Assembly (NCBI GenBank): GCA_900550745.1 | Contig: URTO01000049.1 | Span: 1-9,716 of the forward strand | Direction of reading: 5' to 3' | DNA from: an uncultured Desulfovibrio sp. | GTDB taxonomy: Bacteria > Desulfobacterota > Desulfovibrionia > Desulfovibrionales > Desulfovibrionaceae | DNA: 9,716 bases | Shown: positions 5,616 through 9,716 of the stretch, in pieces | Layout: every line of letters begins with the position of its first letter | Numbering within the stretch: the first letter of the stretch is position 1 | Made by a program: the position numbers and the translations under genes | The notes under the pieces: generated by a model | What the model was told of the DNA's origin: nothing | The model's input: the letters and a program-made list of their open reading frames with translations, nothing else | The model's database searches: none

Positions 5616-6482
5616 ATGAACACTACCCCTATCCTGCGCGCCACCAACATCGTCAAGAAGCTCGGCGGCAAAACGATCCTCAACGACGTGTCCCTTGACG
5701 TGCACAAAGGCGACGTGAAAGTGGTCATCGGCCCTTCCGGCGCCGGCAAAAGCACGTTCCTCCAGTGCCTCAACTACCTCCTGCCCCCGGACTCCGGCGA
5801 CATCTGGCTTGAGGGGAAGAAGGTCAACGCCCGCGACACAAGGGAACTGTGTGCCCTGCGGCAGCAGGTCGGCATGATCTTTCAGGATTTCAACCTGTTT
5901 GATCACCTTACCGCCGAAGAGAACGTCTCCATCGCCCTGCGCAAGGTCATGGGCTTCAGCAAGGCGGAAGCCCGCAGCCGCGCCCTGACCGAACTCAGCC
6001 GCGTGGGACTCGCCAAGCGCGCCGCACTCTACCCCGCCCAGCTCTCCGGCGGGCAGAAGCAGCGCGTCGCCATCGCCCGCGCCCTCGCCATGGATCCCAA
6101 GGTCATGCTCCTCGACGAGCCGACCTCCGCCCTCGACCCTGAACTTGTCGGCGAAGTGCTCTCGGTCATCCGCGATCTCGCGGACGGCGGCATGACCATG
6201 ATCATGGCCACGCACCAGATGGATTTCGCCCGCGCCCTCGCCACGGACATCCTGTTCATGGAACAGGGCAAGATCATCGAGCAGGGCGCGCCCGACGTGC
6301 TTCTGGCCCCCGGCTCCGGCACGCGCACCAGCGATTTCTGCGGCAAGCTGTTCGACCTGCGCGGCACCGAAAAAACCGGCGGGCCCACGGTCAGCGAACT
6401 CCTCACCGGCGACCTGTCCCACGACATCACCGACGACGGCAGCGAATCGTCCATGATCCCCGACGCCCCGAAAAAGGACTAG
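5616..6482 (+). CDS. Polar amino acid ABC transporter ATP-binding protein (GlnQ/HisP family) with acidic C-terminal tail
   Basis: Encodes 288 residues. All ATPase motifs are intact: Walker A GPSGAGKS at 39-46, Q-loop glutamine at 90 (FQDFNLF), signature LSGGQKQR at 143-150, Walker B VMLLDE at 163-168, D-loop SALD at 171-174 and switch histidine 200 (ATHQMDF). It powers the importer by coupling ATP hydrolysis to the two permeases. A GTG at 5601 is in frame, but the ATG at 5616 is preferred because GTGAGG (5601-5606) then serves as its ribosome site, overlapping the permease stop. Family members usually end near 240-260 residues. Here roughly 35-40 extra residues follow FDLRG, rich in Asp/Glu/Ser and ending in PKKD. 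The role of this tail is unknown. The last codons carry the ribosome site of the next permease. Confidence 0.95.
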   Translation: MNTTPILRATNIVKKLGGKTILNDVSLDVHKGDVKVVIGPSGAGKSTFLQCLNYLLPPDSGDIWLEGKKVNARDTRELCALRQQVGMIFQDFNLFDHLTAEENVSIALRKVMGFSKAEARSRALTELSRVGLAKRAALYPAQLSGGQKQRVAIARALAMDPKVMLLDEPTSALDPELVGEVLSVIRDLADGGMTMIMATHQMDFARALATDILFMEQGKIIEQGAPDVLLAPGSGTRTSDFCGKLFDLRGTEKTGGPTVSELLTGDLSHDITDDGSESSMIPDAPKKD

Positions 6483-6485
6483 ACG

Positions 6486-7160
6486 ATGCAGTGGCTTGAT
6501 CCCGACTTCATCTTCCAGACAGTCCTCCCCGCGCTCAACCGGGGGCTCGTCATGTCCATCGCCCTGATCGTGCCCTCCGCGACCATCGGGTTCGTGCTCG
6601 GCGTCCTCACCGGCGTGGCCCGCGTCTTCGGCCCCAAGTGGCTCCGCAGCCTTGGGAACGGCTTCACCACCATCTTCCGCGGCGTGCCGCTCGTGGTGCA
6701 GCTCATGATCCTCTATTTCGGCCTGCCCAACCTCGGCATTTACCTCGAACCCTACCCGGCCTCCGTGCTCGGCTTCATCCTCTGTACGGGCGCATACCAG
6801 TCGGAATACGTCCGCGGCGCGCTGCTCTCCATCCGGCAGGGGCAGATCAAGGCGGCCTATGCCCTTGGGTTCACCAAATTGCAGACCATCCTCTGGGTGG
6901 TCATCCCGCAGGCGGCCCGGCGCGCCCTGCCCGGCTGCGGCAACGAAATCATTTATCTGATCAAATATTCCTCCCTCGCCTACATCATCACCTGCATCGA
7001 GCTTACCGGCGAGGCCAAGGTACTTGTTTCGCGTTCGTTCCGGCCCACGGAAGTCTACATTGTGGCGGGCATCTATTATCTTGTCCTCGTCTCCTTCGCC
7101 ACGTGGTTCCTCCAGAAGCTCGAACGCAAGTTCGCCATTCCCGGCTTCGGGAAGAAGTAA
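6486..7160 (+). CDS. Polar amino acid ABC transporter permease (HisQ/GlnP family), second subunit
   Basis: Encodes 224 residues with hydrophobic segments around residues 20-45, 62-80, 86-102, 155-170 and 185-208, consistent with an inner-membrane permease of five or so spans. The coupling loop for the ATPase is visible: GALLSIRQGQIKAAYALGF, then VVIPQAARRALPG, at about 111-149. The ATG at 6486 follows the ATPase stop by 3 nt, and its ribosome site AAAGGA (6473-6478) lies inside the ATPase gene, so the pair is translationally coupled. It is similar in plan to, but clearly diverged from, the permease at 4915-5604, which points to a heterodimeric channel. It is the last gene of the importer. Three hairpins and then an intrinsic terminator follow. 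Confidence 0.93.
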   Translation: MQWLDPDFIFQTVLPALNRGLVMSIALIVPSATIGFVLGVLTGVARVFGPKWLRSLGNGFTTIFRGVPLVVQLMILYFGLPNLGIYLEPYPASVLGFILCTGAYQSEYVRGALLSIRQGQIKAAYALGFTKLQTILWVVIPQAARRALPGCGNEIIYLIKYSSLAYIITCIELTGEAKVLVSRSFRPTEVYIVAGIYYLVLVSFATWFLQKLERKFAIPGFGKK

Positions 7161-7162
7161 GC

Positions 7163-7230
7163 GCAGGGCGCCGCCCTGCACCCGCTGAGGCTCCGCCTCA
7201 GACTCCGCCGGGGGGAGAGCCTCCCCCCGG
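7163..7230. repeat. Three consecutive perfect hairpins after the importer operon
   Basis: The stems are GCAGGGC/GCCCTGC with loop GCC (7163-7179), CTGAGGC/GCCTCAG with loop TCC (7185-7201) and a 10-bp CCGGGGGGAG/CTCCCCCCGG with loop AGC (7208-7230). All have 3-nt loops and follow within 70 nt of the permease stop. None has a T run. They are probably a dispersed palindromic element protecting the 3' end of the mRNA; this role is inferred. Confidence 0.7.
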
Positions 7231-7337
7231 ACCCCGGCGTAAACGGAAGCGCCCTGATTACGGCGGTTGACTCCCAGTCGGATCGGCCCGGCCCCCGGCG
7301 TAAGCGGAAAAGCCGGAAGTGGGTTCTTTCATCAACA

Positions 7338-7370
7338 GAATAAACGGCGTCGCCGTTTATTCCATTTTTT
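7338..7370 (+). terminator. Intrinsic terminator of the amino acid importer operon
   Basis: An 11-bp stem (GAATAAACGGC, loop GTC, then GCCGTTTATTC) is followed after two bases by six T (7365-7370). It lies 178 nt after the last importer gene and isolates it from lepA. The T run is only on the plus-strand side. Confidence 0.85.
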
Positions 7371-7413
7371 AAAAAAATGATACAACGAACATAAAGCCTC
7401 AACCTCTCGCGTT

Positions 7414-7492
7414 TCCATAACCGAGGGGGTTTGGGGGGAATCATTCCCCCCAAGCAGGGCCAAGGGGCGGCAGCCCCTTGCCGCCGGAGGCA
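7414..7492. repeat. Interspersed palindromic element, copy 2 (upstream of lepA)
   Basis: A 79-nt block matching 1148-1231 in the same plus-strand orientation. It has a 13-position dyad at 7429-7455 around AATCATT, a second 8-bp stem CAAGGGGC/GCCCCTTG with loop GGCA at about 7461-7480, and the shared tail GCCGCCGGAGGCA. It ends 30 nt before the lepA start codon, so it lies in or just ahead of the lepA leader. Where it differs from copy 1 in the main stem, pairing is kept. Confidence 0.75.
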
Positions 7493-7522
7493 CACCCATT
7501 CTTGAAAAAAGGACATGCTTCA

Positions 7523-9328
7523 ATGCCCGTACAGGAACATATCCGCAATTTCAGCATCATCGCCCATATCGACCACGGCAAGTCCACGCTCGCCGACCGT
7601 ATCCTTGAGCTTACGGGGCTGGTGTCGGAACGCGAAAAACGCGACCAGTACCTTGACCGCATGGACATCGAACGCGAGCGCGGCATCACCATCAAGGCGC
7701 AGAGCGTCCGCATCCCCTACACGTCGAAAAACGGCAAGCAGTACCTGCTGAACCTCATCGACACGCCCGGCCATGTGGACTTCAACTATGAAGTCTCCCG
7801 TTCGCTGGCGGCCTGCGAAGGCGCGCTGTTGGTGGTGGACGCCACGCAGGGCGTGGAGGCGCAGACGCTCGCCAACGTCTACCTCGCCCTCGATCACAAC
7901 CATGAGATCATCCCGGTTCTCAACAAAATCGATCTCCCCAGCTCCGACGTGGAGCGGGTGAAGTCCGAAATTGAAGAGGACATCGGGCTGGACTGCTCCA
8001 GAGCGCTGCCCGTCAGCGCCAAGACCGGCGACGGCGTGCCCGATGTGCTCGAAGCCATTGTGGAACGCCTCCCCGCGCCCGAAGGCAACCCCAATGCGCC
8101 GCTCAAGGCGCTTATCTTCGATTCGTGGTATGACTCCTATCAGGGCGTCGTGGTCATGTTCCGCATCATGGACGGGACGCTCCGCAAGGGCGACAAGATC
8201 GAACTGTTCGCCACCAAGAAGACCTACGAAGTCATCCGGCTCGGCGTGTTCTCCCCTGAGTCCCGCGATATGCCCGAACTCTCCGCGGGCGAAGTGGGCT
8301 TCCTCTGCGGCAACATCAAGGAACTGGGCGACGCCAAGGTCGGCGACACCATCACGCTGGCCGAACGCCCCTGCGCCGAAGCCGTGCCCGGCTTCAAGGA
8401 AGTGAAGGCCGTAGTCTTCTGCGGCCTTTACCCGTCTGATCCGAGCGATTACGAGCAGCTCAAGTTCGCGCTGGAAAAGCTCCAGCTCAACGACGCGGCC
8501 TTCTCATGGGAACCGGAAACCTCGCAGGCCCTCGGCTTCGGCTTCCGCTGCGGTTTCCTCGGCCTCCTGCATATGGAGATCATTCAGGAACGCCTCGAAC
8601 GCGAATTTCAGGTGGATCTCATCGCCACGGCCCCCTCGGTCATCTACCGGGTGGAGACGACGGACGGCAAGACCACGGAAATCGACAACCCGTCGAAACT
8701 CCCCGATCCCGCCCGTATCGCCAACCTCTATGAGCCCTACGTCCGCATCGACATCCACGTGCCGAGCGACTATGTCGGCAACGTGATGAAGCTCTGCGAA
8801 GAAAAGCGCGGCATCCAGAAGAATATGGGCTATCTGGCCCAGAACCGCGTCGTCATCACCTACGAGCTGCCCTTTGCGGAAATCGTGTTCGACTTCTTCG
8901 ACCGCCTGAAGTCCGCCACGCGCGGCTACGCCTCGATGGACTACGAAGTCATCGACTACCGGGCCTCGAACCTCGTGCGTCTGGACATCCTCTTGAACGG
9001 CGAAGCCGTGGACGCCCTCGCGGTCATCGTACACAAGGACAAGTCCTACGCCTACGGGCGTGCGCTTGCCCTCAAGCTCAAGCGCACCATCCCGCGCCAG
9101 ATGTTTGAAGTGGCGATCCAGGCCGCCATCGGCCAGAAGGTCATCGCCCGCGAAACCATTTCCGCACTCCGCAAGAACGTAACCGCCAAGTGCTACGGCG
9201 GCGACATCACCCGTAAGCGCAAGCTCCTCGAAAAGCAGAAGGAAGGCAAAAAGCGCATGAAGCGCATGGGCAACGTCGAGCTGCCTCAGGAAGCCTTCCT
9301 CGCCGCCTTGCAGGTCGGGGACGAGTAA
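7523..9328 (+). CDS. lepA: Elongation factor 4 (LepA), ribosome back-translocating GTPase
   Basis: Encodes 601 residues, the usual length (about 600). GTPase motifs are intact: G1 AHIDHGKST at 14-22, RGITIK at 53-58, DTPGH at 80-84 and NKID at 134-137. EF-G-like domains follow, and the LepA-specific C-terminal domain is present, with a basic stretch after CYGGDITRKRKLLEKQKEGK and ending in LPQEAFLAALQ. The family acts on stalled or mistranslocated ribosomes and affects initiation and biogenesis. The ATG at 7523 is chosen because it places the G1 motif at the usual distance and has AAAGGA about 9 nt upstream; an in-frame upstream extension from the palindromic element is not LepA-like. It stands alone between terminators, without an adjacent lepB in view. 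I see no clear promoter in 7371-7522. Confidence 0.98.
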   Translation: MPVQEHIRNFSIIAHIDHGKSTLADRILELTGLVSEREKRDQYLDRMDIERERGITIKAQSVRIPYTSKNGKQYLLNLIDTPGHVDFNYEVSRSLAACEGALLVVDATQGVEAQTLANVYLALDHNHEIIPVLNKIDLPSSDVERVKSEIEEDIGLDCSRALPVSAKTGDGVPDVLEAIVERLPAPEGNPNAPLKALIFDSWYDSYQGVVVMFRIMDGTLRKGDKIELFATKKTYEVIRLGVFSPESRDMPELSAGEVGFLCGNIKELGDAKVGDTITLAERPCAEAVPGFKEVKAVVFCGLYPSDPSDYEQLKFALEKLQLNDAAFSWEPETSQALGFGFRCGFLGLLHMEIIQERLEREFQVDLIATAPSVIYRVETTDGKTTEIDNPSKLPDPARIANLYEPYVRIDIHVPSDYVGNVMKLCEEKRGIQKNMGYLAQNRVVITYELPFAEIVFDFFDRLKSATRGYASMDYEVIDYRASNLVRLDILLNGEAVDALAVIVHKDKSYAYGRALALKLKRTIPRQMFEVAIQAAIGQKVIARETISALRKNVTAKCYGGDITRKRKLLEKQKEGKKRMKRMGNVELPQEAFLAALQVGDE

Positions 9329-9367
9329 GGAACAATTGAAGGGGGCTCACCTCTTCCGATTCCATAA

Positions 9368-9410
9368 CATAAGAAAAGGACAGATTCTTGGAATCTGTCC
9401 TTTTCTTATG
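9368..9410. terminator. Perfect 20-bp terminator stem after lepA, probably bidirectional
   Basis: CATAAGAAAAGGACAGATTC (9368-9387) is followed by loop TTG and its exact complement (9391-9410). The GGACAGATTC core is flanked by an A-rich run on the left and TCCTTTTCTT on the right, so either strand yields a stem followed by a U-rich run. It lies 39 nt after the lepA stop codon. Confidence 0.85.
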
Positions 9411-9716
9411 GCCCTGCCATAACAGCCGTCTGAATCTCTATTTCTTACAATTCCCAATAGACAGCCAAACCAATCCCTCAGTCATGGAGCCCGCCGACAA
9501 AAACAGGGGAAAAGGCCGTATCATCACCATGATGAGGTAATGAAACGGCCACACGCCATGACGAAGCCTCCCTTCTTTGAACCACTCCATTCAACGGATT
9601 GATCCGGATACCCCTTCCTTTCCGTCCATGCCGTAAACCGAAAGGCTGTGTTATAGAAAATGCTTGATGCGTTTTTCCTTGAAGCTCCAAAGGGATAACC
9701 GGAAAAATGCCTTAGC
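9411..9716. other. Lower-GC stretch without a convincing gene
   Basis: Visibly poorer in G+C than the rest of the window. A minus-strand frame of about 70 codons (9478-9690) is open, but it would need a TTG start, has no clear ribosome site and shows no family resemblance. A second minus-strand frame enters from the right edge and stops near 9527; it could be the end of a gene outside the window or chance. One imperfect inverted repeat is seen, GGCCGTATCAT (9514-9524) against ATGAAACGGCC (9540-9550), with one mismatch. I assign no function. Confidence 0.4.

Noticed and set aside
5580..7181. Long open frame of 533 codons on the minus strand opposite the ATPase and second permease
   Set aside because: It is antisense to two genes with intact family motifs. 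Strong G/C preference at third positions removes stop codons from the complementary frame, and its composition is unlike a real protein.
7478..7522. Upstream TTG start for lepA
   Set aside because: It lies in the palindromic element and adds 15 residues before the conserved LepA N-terminus.
9478..9690. Small minus-strand gene of about 70 codons
   Set aside because: Needs a TTG start, has no clear ribosome site, and does not resemble any family I recognise.

Overview
The window looks like chromosomal DNA of a high-GC sulfate/sulfite-reducing deltaproteobacterium of the Desulfovibrionaceae (Desulfovibrio/Bilophila type). The placement is inferred from protein character, strong G/C preference at third codon positions, a speA-carboxyspermidine dehydrogenase gene pair of the kind I recall from that family, and GC-rich hairpin elements between genes. 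I see no rRNA, tRNA, transposase, integrase or cas gene.

Layout. (1) Positions 1-3156, minus strand: speA (biosynthetic arginine decarboxylase) followed downstream by a carboxynorspermidine/carboxyspermidine dehydrogenase that runs off the left edge. Together they form the start and an internal step of the S-adenosylmethionine-independent spermidine route. (2) Positions 3157-3769: a divergent intergenic region. It holds a near-consensus promoter for speA with a 12-nt palindrome over its -35, a terminator-like hairpin inside the speA leader, and three hairpin repeats spaced exactly 61 nt apart (CRISPR-like or REP-like). (3) Positions 3770-7160, plus strand: a four-gene polar amino acid ABC importer (binding protein, permease, ATPase, permease). 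The binding-protein gene is separated from the rest by a strong terminator-like hairpin and a 390-nt hairpin-rich gap. (4) Positions 7161-7522: three consecutive hairpins, an intrinsic terminator, and a second copy of an interspersed palindromic element whose first copy abuts the speA stop codon. (5) Positions 7523-9328: lepA, followed by a perfect 20-bp terminator stem. (6) Positions 9411-9716: a lower-GC stretch without a convincing gene.

The likely biology is arginine to agmatine (SpeA), then via steps encoded elsewhere to putrescine, then putrescine plus aspartate semialdehyde to carboxyspermidine. The importer lies back-to-back with speA and could supply a basic amino acid, but its substrate cannot be read from the sequence. 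lepA is an independent housekeeping translation gene. The coding genes are ordinary. The second-look signals are in the spacers: the speA leader, the 61-nt repeat array, and the two palindromic elements that differ by pair-preserving substitutions.
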